A stretch of 64,000 nt of DNA. Origin: Trichostrongylus colubriformis (taxonomy: Eukaryota; Nematoda; Chromadorea; Rhabditida; Trichostrongylidae). A program made the position numbers and the translations under genes. Of the stretch, positions 12,143-25,274 are shown in pieces. Below the pieces are notes generated by a model. That model was not told the DNA's origin, made no database searches, and saw only the letters and a list, made by a program, of their open reading frames with translations. The DNA lies in NCBI GenBank assembly GCA_963978905.1, contig OZ022260.1, forward strand, positions 44,475,551-44,539,550, read 5' to 3'. The first letter of the stretch is position 1. Each line of letters opens with the position of its first letter.

Positions 12143-15100
12143 CTTACTGATGTGTTCACCTGGACACATGGCGCTGCACATAGCGCTGTATTCAGCAGCC
12201 ACCGGTATCGTTGCCGCTTCCCCGGCACAAAGCACGTCCGCCTGCTCCTGGCGTTCACACGGCGACGGCAGCGACGAATGGAAGGCGTGGCACAGCGATC
12301 CAGAAGTCTAAGAGCCGCTCTAAATATGTCTAAATAAGATATTTCTCAAAAATGAATCAATCATTGGCTAGAGCTTTGCCCTTTAGTCATCTTCATCCTT
12401 TGACACGAAGTTGTGCATGTAAGCCTTTTTTTTATATCCTGTCTTCATGATTCTGATCGATTTAAGCCGCTGTTCAAGGTTTGAATGGTTTAACCAAGAA
12501 AATCTTTGTACGTGTTTTTTTTTCACTTCATGAAAAAATTACCCTTCTGGTCATGCCGTACCACCTGATATGGTACTGAGTTTAATACTTAATTTCTCTA
12601 AACTTGATATTTTAGATATGTGGCTCTACTATTTCTTCGTTTTTAACTTGGTATTTCTTTCAACAGTTTTTTCATTGGTCTTTCTGTTTTTCTTTGGACA
12701 CGCTCATTCTACTTTATATGAATAATTTGCTCAGAGGATGTCCTTTTGTTTTTATAGCATTCAGGATACATTGTCTGAACTTTTTTGTATTTTTTGACTA
12801 CTGCTCATATGTCTTATTTATCTGCGGCAACTACTATAGGAAGCCAAATACAGAAGTATTGGAAAAAAGGTGATCGTGAAGATGGAAGCGCCAGTGAAGC
12901 CTAGTATTCAGTTTAGAACGGGGCTGGAATGAAGTCTCTTGTCTTACCTTTTAGAGCTGGCTCTAGCAAATGTTACGCAGCGTAACCATTACTATACGTG
13001 TTTGATGAAAAATAATAAAACCCCAAGGGCCCATTAACTAAATAAATGATTGAAACTCAAATGCTCACTGACCGTTGCACTAGAAACCATTCCGGTATGT
13101 GCAGGGATTTATTAAACCCATATCTCGCTGTCGAGGTTCAATTTTTATAGCAGGTCAGTGCATAATCAATGCGGTTTTTTATTGTAGCATTTTTCTGCAG
13201 TAAAAACTGACGTTTTGACGACTACCAAGTGGGAAGCAGTCCTTAACTGCGATGATGAAAAAGCCGTGAATTATTATTCAAACACGTTATGGCTGAATTT
13301 TATTGTTTTGCTAAACCAAATGGTTGAATAGCCGCATTAATTATGCATCATCTCAGTAGTATGCGTAGATCTAATATTTCTCGTCTGACATTGCTTGAGT
13401 AGTGGGTTATGGGTTATATTAGTGAATATGTTCACTATCAAGTTTATGATATTATCATCATTGTTATCACTGCTCGCGTTCTAATATTGTGCTCTCGATT
13501 CAATGGAAAAGAAAGATAGTGTAAAGTGTTTGACCAAGGTTCCAATCCGCTTAGTATGTGCCATGCATTCCAATTTGTTTTGCTATCGCAGAAACGTTGA
13601 ATGCACAAAGGCCTAATAACCGACGCATTTAGATCAATGCTCCCTACCTTTTGAACAAGTTTGACATCTAGTTCAAGGGCAGTGCCGCCTTCAGCCACTT
13701 TAGTCATTGATTCATTCCATTGTCCTGAATTTTTTTCAATCTTTTTGGGTTTCAGTGGGATTTGTATCCTTTTAGTAGTTTTCGAAAGATGGATAGGATG
13801 CGGCAATTTAGAAAGCGAATAGGTCACGCAATTCAATTTCAATGTACGTCGAAAACTTTTTTGAGGCAATTTCTGCCTAGTTAATCAGATCGAAGACTTT
13901 TAGAACATATGGAAATTGTATTTCAGCCACATCGTTCATAAATAGCAACAGGCGCGGAGAAGTGATGTTGCGGCAAGCAGCGGCGTTACCATATGCATGA
14001 TCCGTGGATGTATCAGCTCACTCGAGCTGGAATGCGTATTCGGGGCTTTCAGGCTACTAATAGTAATTTATGACTCCTTCAACACTTTTAATACTGTGAG
14101 TCGAGGGAGAAGTGAAAACCAACTCCCTGCAAATAGTTTTTGGTTATCGAGCATGCTTCGAGTGAGGATCGGAAAATCGCCTTCCTAGAATCACACATCA
14201 TTTTTATTGAGGCCAAACTCACCAAGATACCCTTTACCATCCTTCTTATAGACACGCAATAAGCGGCTTTCCATGCTTTAACGATTAGACAAATAGGAGG
14301 TAATTAATAAATAGCGTTTCAAACACGTTTCTGAGATTGTGGTGGCAGAAATGCTTTCACTCTATGTGAGCCCTACTTGGAGTCAAAAAACCTGTACGTA
14401 AACATTGGTTCGCCATCGATAAGGCAACAGGAGGGATTGTTTTAATCGTTGGTGGACATAAAAAGAACGAGTTAAAGGCAGTATCAGGGAAAATTTGGAC
14501 GAAAAGTAAAAGAAGTGGTGAATATGAAAGTCGAGATGCCTAGTAATAGGACAGTGAAGAAAAAACGGATGGGGCCAAAAAACCCGAGAAACAGTACCCC
14601 TTTCCCACCGTTGATTCTCGACGTGGACGACCATTTCGTCAACAGGCGGGTGGCCCGGACGACTCTGCCACTGGCATGTATCCAGGTGATCAATGCGTAA
14701 AAACAGCGTGGAAATCATACAAAAAACTTGAAAGGCATCCCATCGTTGACTGCAGACGAGAGAAGACAATAGATGAGAATTAAAGGAGAAGAAAAGAAGA
14801 ATAGAAAAGAAAAACTCTCGAACTCTACGGGTGAGCAGCAAAAATTAAAAACACTGAAAAAGATGATCAGCTGATTAGAAAAGGGTCTGCGATGCTCTGT
14901 TGACGAAAGCGCGCCCGATCGCTACCGCCGGCCGCATCGCCTTGGCCCCTCCCACCCCAGCCAATCATGGGGAGCTCGTCGCCAGGAGGCGGGCTGCCCT
15001 GAGCAAAGGCGGCTTGCCCTGATGAGGCCGCCTCCGCCACACATCAAGGGGGCGCCTCCCGCGGGGGATTTCGCCATGCAAAGTCATTCAGACCCGTAGC

Positions 15101-15865
15101 TTTTCACTAAATGACTCCTTTTGGGATTTCTTATCACCCACATTATCCCTAACACTGTCTTTAAGTAGTCCTTTAGCGGGAAAAAATCGTTTTCATTGAC
15201 TTCGGTGAGAAGGAGACCCCATCATTGACGTATGGATCGGAACCACGCGAATCTGTGCGGTGGGGCGGCAGCGTGTGGTCCGTTGCGGTTTCTCCACATC
15301 TCGTTTCATTTCTTTTTTCGTAGTAACCATAGTTCTCCTTCACAGACACGAAATTGTCTTTTCTGCTGCTTTGAATGGAAGTGGAAATCAGTACCGCACA
15401 AACCACATGGACCAAACGGGTGCGGCAATACTTATGGGGGCGCCTGTTGCTGATTACTACATATCTACTCTCCTGGTCTGTACCACGCATAGACGATGGA
15501 AGGTGATTGATGAGAAAATGAAATCTGGGAAGTTTCAACCAATTCCAGCTGCATCAAAATCCTGCATTAAGATTATATCATATGGCTTATGCTGAACGAA
15601 TTAGGTCTCATAAGTACCGAACTAATTTAATTTTTTGTTATTGTTACTAGTTTTCATCACGAATTTTGCGGTGTGTTGCAAATCAGCGGCTCGTCCTCCA
15701 ACCTCTTTCTCTGTTTCCTGGCGCTAGGGCCTAGCGTAGCCCATATCTCCAATAAGAAGGTCAGGGGGCGTGTTTAGCTCACTTTCGAGCTGCTGTAGCT
15801 TCACGGGCGCATCGTGGCGGCACATACAGAGCATATTGGTAACTGCCTAAAAAAAGTCGTACTGC
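12143..15865. other. Gene-poor AT-rich region with a GC-rich island
   Basis: The stretch is T-rich around 12400-12830. A GC-rich island at about 14890-15075 is probably another repeat. Longer open frames at 13444-13869 and 14383-14841 on the minus strand and 15173-15595 on both strands show no recognisable domain and lack a consistent exon series. No supported gene is seen. Confidence 0.45.
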
Positions 15866-16121
15866 TTCAGGAGGCAAGTCGAATAACCTGATCATGGCGA
15901 GGTGAAGAATTAAGCTTGAAAACTTTCCAATTTCTGCTAGTTTTTAGCAGCTACACCGCTTGACGAGCTTCTTTGGCGGTAAAGCGGTGGTGCGACAGGA
16001 GGCAAGTCGAACAACCTGATCATGGTGAGGTGAAAAGTTGAGCTTGAAAACTTTTCAATTTCTGCTAGTTTTTAGCAGCTACACCGCTTGACGAGCTTCT
16101 TTGGCGGTAAAGCGGTGGTGC
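15866..16121. repeat. 128 bp tandem duplication
   Basis: Two head-to-tail copies of a 128 bp unit begin at GAGGCAAGTCGAATAACCTG (15871) and GAGGCAAGTCGAACAACCTG (15999). Each ends GGCGGTAAAGCGGTGGTGC. The copies differ at only a few positions, so the duplication is recent. Confidence 0.9.
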
Positions 16122-19100
16122 TACGGCGCCTACCCCTTAGGGGGCCATACCAGCAAGGCCTACCTAATTGCCACGGTTTCTTCAATTATTAGTCCTTACT
16201 TTTCTTATGTGTTTGCCAGCTATGGCGCATAAGACGATTCCACATAGCATTTAAAGGTCACATTGCTAAGGCTGTGCTGAGAACGGCCGCCTGGTGCTGT
16301 TGGGTGTTTCCTCGAGATGTTTTCCAGCGTGGCGACGATTCGAACGCCTTTATTCGTCATCATCGTTGTTCATTCTTACTACACGTGATCCAACAACCAT
16401 CGTGGTTGAAAAATCGACTTGGCTCGTAGCCAAACGCTCATGGTATAATAATCGGCCAATTGCTGTTTCCACACTACATACACCGCCATTATAAAACCTT
16501 ATCAAAGTCCAATACTTAACGACTTGAGCTGATAACGCTTGGTGAATGGTGTTTCCGTGGTAATAAGAGGTCCAGGGACCTGGAATTGTTTTCTGGTTTT
16601 CTTCAGTGGCTTCCTGTCCTTTTCACATCAGATACATGTCTCCTGGTCAATGCCAAAGGGCGCAGTAGCGAATTCGCTTGGCAACGCGTACTTGCAATTA
16701 GCTCTGCAGTGGCGGTCTACGGCGAGTGTCTTCTGTCCTCATTTGAAACCTTTTTAGTTTTTTTTTTCAATTCATCTAGCCGTATTACGTGAATACGGTG
16801 ATAAAAATACTCAAAAATAGTGCGTTTATGTGTGTTTGCGCTTACCGATAATGGAGTTTGATAAGATAGCGCTTCATTTTGTCTAGGCTGTGCGGCCCCA
16901 CCTTATCTGTTGCTTCTCAGCGTGTTGTTCAAAGCAAGGCGAGCCCAATGTCGATGAAATTTTCGAAAGTGTGAGCCCTTTCCAAGAAAGGGGATCTTGA
17001 CACGTCGATCTGCTTCATTAAATAATGAAATGTCCTTTCCCCCTCTTCCCCTAATACGACCTCTCCCCAGTCGACACATCCACATCTGAAGCTGTCGATC
17101 GATGTTCTTTACTCGAGGCACTGCTACTTAATAAGTAGGTGTGACTATCAATTGACATTTTTCTAAAGAGATGGACCAATCGGCCTTGGATTTCCATAGG
17201 GATGTATGGGATTAAAGGGAAATTTCAAAGAAATACATACTTCTCCAACCCTAAGTATGAGCCATGCCGTGGATTTCTCGATGTAGGCTTGTCTCTTATC
17301 CAGGAGCTCCTTACTATGTGGTCATTCTGGACGTCCAGTCACATTTTTCTTTTGTGATTACGGTCTTATCGGTATCTTCAACGTAACAATGCCACTTTTA
17401 TATCGGTTTTTGTGTGTATGTGCCGCAATACACGTTTTACCTTTCTTTCTAGTTGGATACCATTTTGATTCATCCATTGACGGCAATTGTGGTCAAGAGC
17501 GCTGACTGCTGTCCTCAGTCAGAAAGGACACTCAGTTGTCGTTGTCGTGGTCGTCAAAGCGTTGCGACAGACGCGTTCAGACGTACTTCCGCTACGTCCG
17601 CTCGAATAGTAAATTCTTTAAAGGACACCACAGTTCGTAGTTATTAACACGAGTCATGATCGTCGTCTATCACGACGATGCCAGTCCATCGTCGTCTCGT
17701 TGTCTGAGACGACGTTCTATACGGGCGTCCGTACTTATGATCCACAGGGTCAACGGCCTCACAAGATAGTAGGCCTCATTCGCTTCTTTTCCAACGTTAC
17801 GAGCAAGACGTTGGTTTGCTCTCCTTACTTGTCTCTATCACATAAATATATTATCAACTCGTCTATTCTGCCTCATAATAAAATCCATTGAACCGCCACA
17901 TTGCTTAACCCTTGGTTACTTACCTCACCGCGGCGGGAAAGCAGCCTCACGCGTTCTCATGGTCAATTCATTTTTAATATTGTGCGGCAAGCGAAATATA
18001 TAATTATTAAATGTATAATTGCCATGAAAGCTATGTTATTATCGAACGTGCCTCCTGTAAACATGATTTCATCATTCCCGTTCTCCGAACCGTTGTAGCG
18101 TGCCTCTTCCATCCCTTTATGACCCGTTCTCTCATAAAGCTGCCCACATGAGCACGCTTATTCTCTAATATGTGATTTTTTCGCGATGAATTTCTTATTT
18201 GTGTGTTTATACACAAACTGATCGCGGTGCTCTGTACGTTACGTAGGAAGGAAGACAAAGTCAAAGGCAGTGGTAGGGAAAAAGTGTGTAATGAGACCTC
18301 TTGATGTAGGTTACGCAAATAAAAGCCACGGGTCTGGGAAGTCTATATGGAAATTCCAGGTGACAGAAGCGCCCCTCAGCTTTGAAGGAGGCGTATTTTT
18401 CAACGATATTTTATCCCACCCCACCCCTCCTTCATTAGCTGGCCCCCTTTTGAGAATTAAGGGCGATAAGGGGTTCTTACTTTCGGGTTTCGACCCGCTT
18501 CTTTCCGTTTTTGCTTCATATTCATACTGCTGAGCATTTCAGCATTCATATCCAGTAATCTTTTTCACAGTCTGACCGGAATTATCCTTATTGCTGCCTT
18601 GAACGGAGCAAGGGGGTTTCCAGGCGAAGCTTTGAGAATAAGAGAGGTGTGTGTAACAATTTCTTGAGCAAAACCTTTCGTGTTATGCAAATTCTAAAGG
18701 GATCACCCACCCCCTGCGTATCTGCCATTGGGACAGGAAATTCGCGTCACGGTATCTGCCATGAAACGATAGCGAACGACAAAGACACCGTGTTAGTCGG
18801 GTTTCAAATCGATGAGCACATCCTTTGATCCTTTGATTTACTTTAGGCGTTTAGGCCTATCATTTCAAGACACAATTAATACGGCTGCCCTAGCTCGCAC
18901 TCATCTCGTCGTGCACTACATGCGACTACACGAATTTACTGTCCTAGTGGCATACACCCCCACCTCCTGATGGATCCTTCCAGACCAATCTGTAGCCCTC
19001 TCATACAAGAAACTCACACACTGATGAAACTTTTCAACTTTCAATGGCAAACTCTCCGCTGATACTGCCCAAGGAAGCATCGGCTTGGGAGCGGTTTTGC

Positions 19101-19763
19101 TGTCGAAAATATCACCATCAGCAGGACCGCATGTGGTTCGCCCATCTTTTTTCTATATATGTCTATCGTGAGAGACAGTGGCGCGAAGGAGGGACTCGGG
19201 CGGGTATTGAACACAGCTACACTCCCATTTTCCCAGTTCTCCATACTGGACAGGCATGGACACCCTCTCCAATAGACCTAAATGCTACTATCCTCCTGGA
19301 ACATGGTAGGTTGTGTTCTCTCAGTCATGATGTGTATTATCATAGTAATCCGCATGTCAGGACTCCCGAAGAAGATGGGACACATTCATCTGTAACATTA
19401 GGCTTTTCCAAGCCTCACTCCATCTAAAGCCGTTCTAGACCATTACCTGTAGGCTCTCAAGAACTACAATGTTTCCTTCTTTCAAAACTGTGTATGCGAA
19501 TCTAGTGTATCTCTATGATGTAAAATTTTATTGTCAGCTTGAATGGGTCTTCCGAAGAATTTCGAATTTTGCTGTTCCTATGGTCCTGTGGTTGCGAGAA
19601 CGTTAGCTCTTCCTGTAGTCCAGAACGGAAGCATACGGCTCATGGAGCCACACAAGTTCTTGAATTTCGCAGATCCTCAGGCTATATCTGTCCCTTGGAT
19701 CACCCTTCAGGATTTCCTCTATTAAGTTACTTTTTAGGCCTTTCTCATATCTTGACATAGACA
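16122..19763. other. Intergenic, no supported gene
   Basis: There are scattered open frames of 60-130 codons, the longest at 19044-19427, without recognisable domains. GAC/GTC-rich palindromic words occur at 17520-17720. Nothing meets the standard for a gene. Confidence 0.4.
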
Positions 19764-20415
19764 GTAACTGACACGGAGTGGCGGCGTTCCGCTCTCACGG
19801 TGGTGGATTGAGCCTTCAAAAAGGCGATTTGGTCGAAACGACAGGCCGTCAGTAAAGGTTCCATCTAGTAAGCTCGTCAGCATAGCAGAAACTTGTAATT
19901 AGCCTGTATTAGGAATCGTGCAGGAATTTTACGGATTGCGTGCTCACTGATGTGCCTGTCTCTGCTACGCTACAGAGTTCCAGAATACGTCGAAGTTGTT
20001 ATAAATTACAAAGAGGGCTAGAGCAAGCGCCCAGGCTGGAGCGAAATGAGCTTACCAGAGTGGCGCAATGCGCATAATCAAGAGCAGACCGACGCGGCGC
20101 CGCCCGCTGCGAAGCCTACTCGAAAATTGCCTCCTTCCCTTTCAACGGCTCTGCACAAATGGGCATCCGTTTCCTTTCCGATGAGTTCCCGTTAGTAGAC
20201 AATCAGCAAGGAACAATCCCATATCTTCTTGGATACTTTGAAAAAGGTGATCCGAAGCAGACAGTATCACTCTGAGCTTTGAAAGAGAAGGGGAGGAAAT
20301 AAGAACAAGGTCTAGAGGTGAGAGTGTGTAGGCTTTCTGAGTGGCTATACACTCACCGCTTCAATGGGCCCGCATCAGCTCGATTCTCTCGCAGACTTCG
20401 GCAAGACTTCACCTC
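19764..20415. repeat. ~650 bp dispersed repeat, copy B
   Basis: Direct-orientation relative of 11493-12142, sharing GAAATGAGCTTACCAGAGTG and CAGACCGACGCGGCGCCGCC. Small indels shift the reading frame relative to copy A. The two copies are about 8.3 kb apart. Confidence 0.8.
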
Positions 20416-21002
20416 GAGTTTTCTTCACTGCGATTGAAAAAAGAACAGTGTTGTAGCAGCTGCCGTAGTGCCATTGAACAAGACAGTGAATAAAGGATCA
20501 TCCTCACACTGAACCTCAGTCATGTGAAAGGGATTTTATAGCGCCAGAATTGTAAAAGAAGCTCGTAGAACTGTCAAAGTAATTGCCAGTATTTCCTGGA
20601 CGAGTGCTTGCTTTGAAAGTGTGCAGCACAAAAAGACCTACGTATTATGATTCTGTAGAGCATATGTAAAATATCTATATAAAAAATAAAATAAAAGTTT
20701 CTGCCGTTGACGTTTGTCCTGCAGTGAATTGCAGGGTCCAGGCGTTGCACACGTCAGTTTATCCTCCCATACTAGACTGATACCAACTCATCGACCCTGC
20801 AGGGATGGAAGGCTTTGTTGGCTGCGGGCGTTGATGACTGATTTGCTTCCTGCATCATGCGAGTGGGGTGCGCACCACCTGTTCATCAACAAAAAGGAAA
20901 CATTTGCAACGAAAAGCATGGACCTGATATCAAAGAAGTATATAAAGATACCATGGAAGTAAAAAGGCGCATTATTCAGAAACATAGAGCAATTACTTAA
21001 AC

Positions 21003-21375
21003 ATGACTATCGCAGCTGAGGGTAATAAGGTTGAAGCCAGGTTATATAACAAAATGGATGATTTTGATTTCATAGTTTATAGGTTTCCGCACCATGATGT
21101 CAGTATTTCCAGAGCCTCTAGAGACTCTAGATTTCTAGAACCATTGCATCGGTTATTTACACCGAAACTCTTAGAATTGCCAGGACTTGTACGGAAATGC
21201 AAGTTTCTGTGAGTAAAGTTAATGAGATGAAAACACCTCTTGTGTATAATGGATATCCAGCTGAATTTATAACAGCCGAAGTGGTTCAATGTATCTACAA
21301 TAACAAGTTCATTAGTTATACGTATGACTTGATGGATGACATTAAGAGGATTAAAAAATTAGTAAATGCAATTCT
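21003..21375 (+). pseudogene. Reverse-transcriptase remnant, possibly Penelope-like
   Basis: A plus-strand frame reads EARLYNKMDDFDFIVYRFPHH. This resembles the segment (LYDK-DDFNF-I-FP) found downstream of the catalytic motif in reverse transcriptases of Penelope-like and related elements that often co-travel in invertebrate genomes. A second frame, 21197-21400, has more residual coding flavour. No YxDD catalytic box, endonuclease or complete domain is visible, so it is a decayed fragment. The class assignment rests on one short motif and is tentative. Confidence 0.4.
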
Positions 21376-21875
21376 ATGTCAGGTATACCTCAACTTTTAC
21401 GTTTTTTTTCTCCCTCCTTTTTCCATCGTTTTCCATCGTCGCACGAGAATATATAACCTTTGGATAAAGCAATTATCACTTTAACACACTGGCCTTCTTT
21501 ACTCAAGGATGTTTAGGGTTTCAATACACCCATCACGAACTTGACCGAATGTTGAACGGTAACGAGCCCCAGTCCATGAGTTGGTGTGTGATACATCAGC
21601 TGAGTATCAAACCTACTACTATTTGATTTCTCTTCTTGGTGGGATAGTTCATTTGTTCTTACGTATAAATAACCTCTCCTGAATCATTTCACATCACTCC
21701 TTTTGTCCTGTCGATTCTTTGTTCGTTTATTCTTCCTTTCTCCTATCCGTTCTTATTCGTCAGTAGTTGTACTGTTCGTATTAGCTTCGCTCTTCCTCGT
21801 TACATCGGCTTATTGATGTCACCTTGTTTTTTTGTTAAAATGTATGGGTTGGAGATATACATTGTTGGGCACCAT

Positions 21876-22194
21876 CAACTATCACTAACCTAGATACCGT
21901 GAGTTGGTCAAAAAAATGATTGTCGCTGAAACTTTGCCCAGGGGGTTATTTGGGGTGCTGATCATGAATATGACACGCGCTTTTGGCGTTTGCGCCAGTT
22001 TGGTGCAATTGCACCATGTTGGCAAAAACGAGCTGTTGCACCAACATAGTGCAATTGCACAAACTGGCGCAACGTCAGAAACGGATGTCATATTCGTGAT
22101 CAGCAAGCCATATAACCTCCCCTGAGCAAAGTTCCACCGAAAATTATTTTTTCTCGCGGTATCTGGGGTAGGGTATCTGGGGTAGTGATAGTTG
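21876..22194. repeat. Foldback element with palindromic core
   Basis: Outer arms are inverted copies: CAACTATCACTAACCTAGAT on the left against CAACTATCACTACCCCAGAT on the opposite strand at the right. Inward, AACTTTGC(T/C)CAGGGG is shared, and the centre is a palindrome with GTGCAATTGCAC repeated on both sides. The small open frames in both directions are shadows of this symmetry. Confidence 0.85.
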
Positions 22195-24164
22195 AATAGT
22201 GGCCATGGTTCTTTTTTTGATTATTGTGAAGGATATTTATATATCAATTTTTTGTGTACACTATATATATATCGAAACACAGGTGCGCTATTTCAATTTA
22301 TTTTATTGGTTTCTTGGTAACCTTATACCGGTTTTTTTGTTTTCGTTTTTGTTATGTTTTTTGCATTTCTACTGGTACTACTTTTTTTGTATTTTTGAGT
22401 CTTTGCTAACTTTTAATTATTTAATTGTTTTCGTCAACACCAACTCACTGACGAGCCTCCAGTGTTGATGAAAACACAACGGGTTCGTCTGAGTTTTGGA
22501 GACGAAGCAAGCCACTTAATTTACACATTAACATCAATTTGTTTTTTTTTAATCTCATTCTCTTTTTCCTTGGATAATTTTAGCGTTTGGATTCTTAGAT
22601 AGCATGCGCTGAATATCGTCGACCATAATTCATTATAATCTCTTCATCACGATCTGAAATGAATGCTTCGAGTAATGCAGTTTGTGCAGCGCATACTAAG
22701 CGGCTCCCCATTACCGCAAAGAGCGTGCTTGTAATAAAACCCCTTGGTTAGAATCAGTAGAACCTTTCAAAGGTAGCCAGTGCCTGTTCTATAGACTAAA
22801 TTCTTAAACTAGTTGGCCACAACACAGCTCTACATTCGTCTCGAAAGGGCATTCAACATAGACAAACCTTTGTGGGATGGTTCAGGCCATCGGGAATTAT
22901 TTAAAGCGAGGGTACACTCAACCTGCACACAACGTACGAGGAAATAAGCGTTGTTCGTGAAACGTGTCACTTCAATTGAGAAGGATTAAAACAATTTCTG
23001 ATAAGCTGGTCATGCGATTGTGAAAAAAATAGCGCAAAAACCTTTTTATCTCATGGGAGTGGTGCAAGATGACGTTCACTTACTGAAAAAATCGAGCGTC
23101 GACTTCGAACCGTATAGATGGTATACAACTGTGACCTAGAAGGGCTCATGGGGTTCAGTGTGGAGGTGCTCGGCTCGAAGCGGGATACTGTGATACTGTG
23201 GAGAGTGCGTTCACAGCGTTTCACGACGTCGGCACACCTACATACTTACCTGAATGGCTTTTTTCGAGCCCTACAATACTCAGGAGAAGTGAGAAACATT
23301 TATGCATATCGCATCGGCTGAATAAGCATTTGCAGCTAAGCTGACGAATATGATCAACACACTAATGCATAGTGGCTACAATAAAAGTTTTATAATTGCT
23401 AACATTCTTGAAGCCTTTATAAAAATAAATTTATCGTTGAAAGTAAATTTAATTAGTAATTATAACAATACTATGAAGTTCGTTGCTTGCTTGTTGGATA
23501 GAAAAACGTCCGATTAAACACTAGATGCTTCTTTGGATTTTCAATCTTTCGTTCTCTCCAAATTCAGTTTTTGCTAAACTACCCTCACTCATGGTACATG
23601 ATTTTACTACTTAGATTCTCTACCTTCACTGCATACAATATAACTAGGCACACATAATATTTGCGTGAATCATGTTGCTCATTGCAGACAGCATGCAAAC
23701 GCTCCCCAGGCACACAAGAGGACATAGGTTGCATATCTGGGTATCAAACGTGAGTTTTCCTTACATTTGAATCTGTCATACAACTAGCTCTATTTCGGCA
23801 TAATTTACGTTTTGTTTCGCCCATTTTATTGCACACTTGTTATTCTCTTTCTTCATAATTTTTCAGATCCTTTTTTATGCTAATTCTATTTTCCTTATTG
23901 TTTCATGTGTACTCCTCTCGTAATTCATTGATATTGATCCTTTTCTAAGCATTAATCCTTTTCTAACCAGTCATCCTTTTTCTTTTCTATCTTTCTTTCT
24001 AAGAGAAGCATCAAGTGAAATTATTGCTCTGTTCTCTGTTGATTATGAGTCAGATGCGTATAGCCAGGCTTTCATTCATTTCGCGTATCTCTATAAATAA
24101 CTCGGGTTAACGTGGGTTGGGTGAGAGGGGGAGAGTACACGCAGTATGATTCAACATTCGTGTA

Positions 24165-25063
24165 TTAGGTTGTAAGGAAAGTTCTGGCCGCTTTTTCGCG
24201 TTCACAAGATAAATTTAAATATCAGAGCGTGTCAACATGAATCAGCTGACATATTGTGCTCGTTAGATGGACAAAAAGTTGCTCTTTCAGAATATATGGT
24301 TTTATTTGGAATGCCACAAGGTTTCGAATTATTAGGGAAATTTTAAAGTGCTACGAAAATGGCACTTTCAAGATGACTTCACTTCAAGAGTTCTTATTTA
24401 GCCGAGTCCCAGCGAAGGTGGCCACAAATGTGTATACTGCAAGAGGAGGGGGTGAGTCACTGGATGGAACACATTGTCTCTGGTTTCAGAAGTGCAGAAA
24501 TGAGAACGAGCTGCTTGGATTTTCAATTGATCAAATCCCTTTAACTAAAACGGCAGAAGGCGATGAGCGTCCATATTTGCAGGGGATATCCACAAGTATT
24601 GGCCCTCAACAAGCAACCTTAGCTGACCACTTCAAGTGGCCTTGATTTGGAAAAATCCAAAAAAATGGGTGCCGCGGGACGGCTCACGGCAGTCATGCGC
24701 AAGCGCATTTTTCACAAATCCTCTTCCACTAATTGAAGCAGTTGCAGGGTAAGGCCCTTACTCGTCTATCATGTTCATCAGATCTAGCGCTAACTATGCC
24801 CCACTTCCCGAAACATCTGGCCAGCTCCTTCAGTAGCAGTGTGTTTAGAAAGAGTGGCGATTCGGAGTCGACTTTTTTTCATTTCGCGCAATATAAATTA
24901 TCAGCCCTTAATCAAATTGAGATATGTGAGTGTGCATAGTGTTGCCAAGAGTGTAGCGAATCTAATGGTGCTTATTCTGTGAGAAAAGATGCACTCTGAG
25001 CCGAGTTATGATCTCTCGAAGTTGAAATTTCAAAAACCGGCCAAAACTTTCCTTACAACCTAA
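24165..25063. mobile_element. Mariner-family element, 899 bp, intact ends, degraded interior
   Basis: Terminal inverted repeats of about 26 bp begin TTAGGTTGTAAGGAAAGT on the left. The right end reads TTAGGTTGTAAGGAAAGTTT on the opposite strand. A TA dinucleotide flanks each end (24163-24164 and 25064-25065), the expected target duplication. TTAGGTTG is a typical start for mariner elements. The interior is shorter than an autonomous mariner of about 1.3 kb. Its reading frames are broken, with only weak resemblance to a transposase N-terminal region around 24540-24720. It is therefore a deletion derivative, immobile alone but possibly cross-mobilised. It ends 211 bp upstream of the next gene's first ATG. 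Confidence 0.88.
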
Positions 25064-25274
25064 TATTACCCTCTACTGCATCATGCACACCTGTAGCACA
25101 CAAAAGGAAAGTCACGATATCATTCCGAAAGCATGCAATAGCAGACAAGACTTCTCATGTAAAGGAATGAAGACTGAATTGCAGCCTCTGCCACACTGCG
25201 TATACCTCCGAAGTCACATTGACTCAGCAAGTTTAATTGTTTCGGCTTTTCCGTACCTCCTTCTACACTGGAAG

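Noticed and set aside
13648..13724. Possible minus-strand exon (frame containing WNESMTKVAEGGTALEL) with acceptor and donor
   Set aside because: Phase does not match the first receptor exon (9652), and no neighbouring exon was found. It remains an isolated frame with splice-like edges.
14383..14841. 152-codon minus-strand open frame with a hydrophobic N-terminus
   Set aside because: Overlapping frames exist on both strands, and part of it resembles DNA near 41290-41340, so it is likely repeat-derived.
25083..25274. Upstream extension of the first exon of the unrecognised gene to an ATG at 25083
   Set aside because: The frame is open, but the inner ATGs at 25275/25290 begin a convincing signal peptide and the extra residues look non-coding next to the mariner end.
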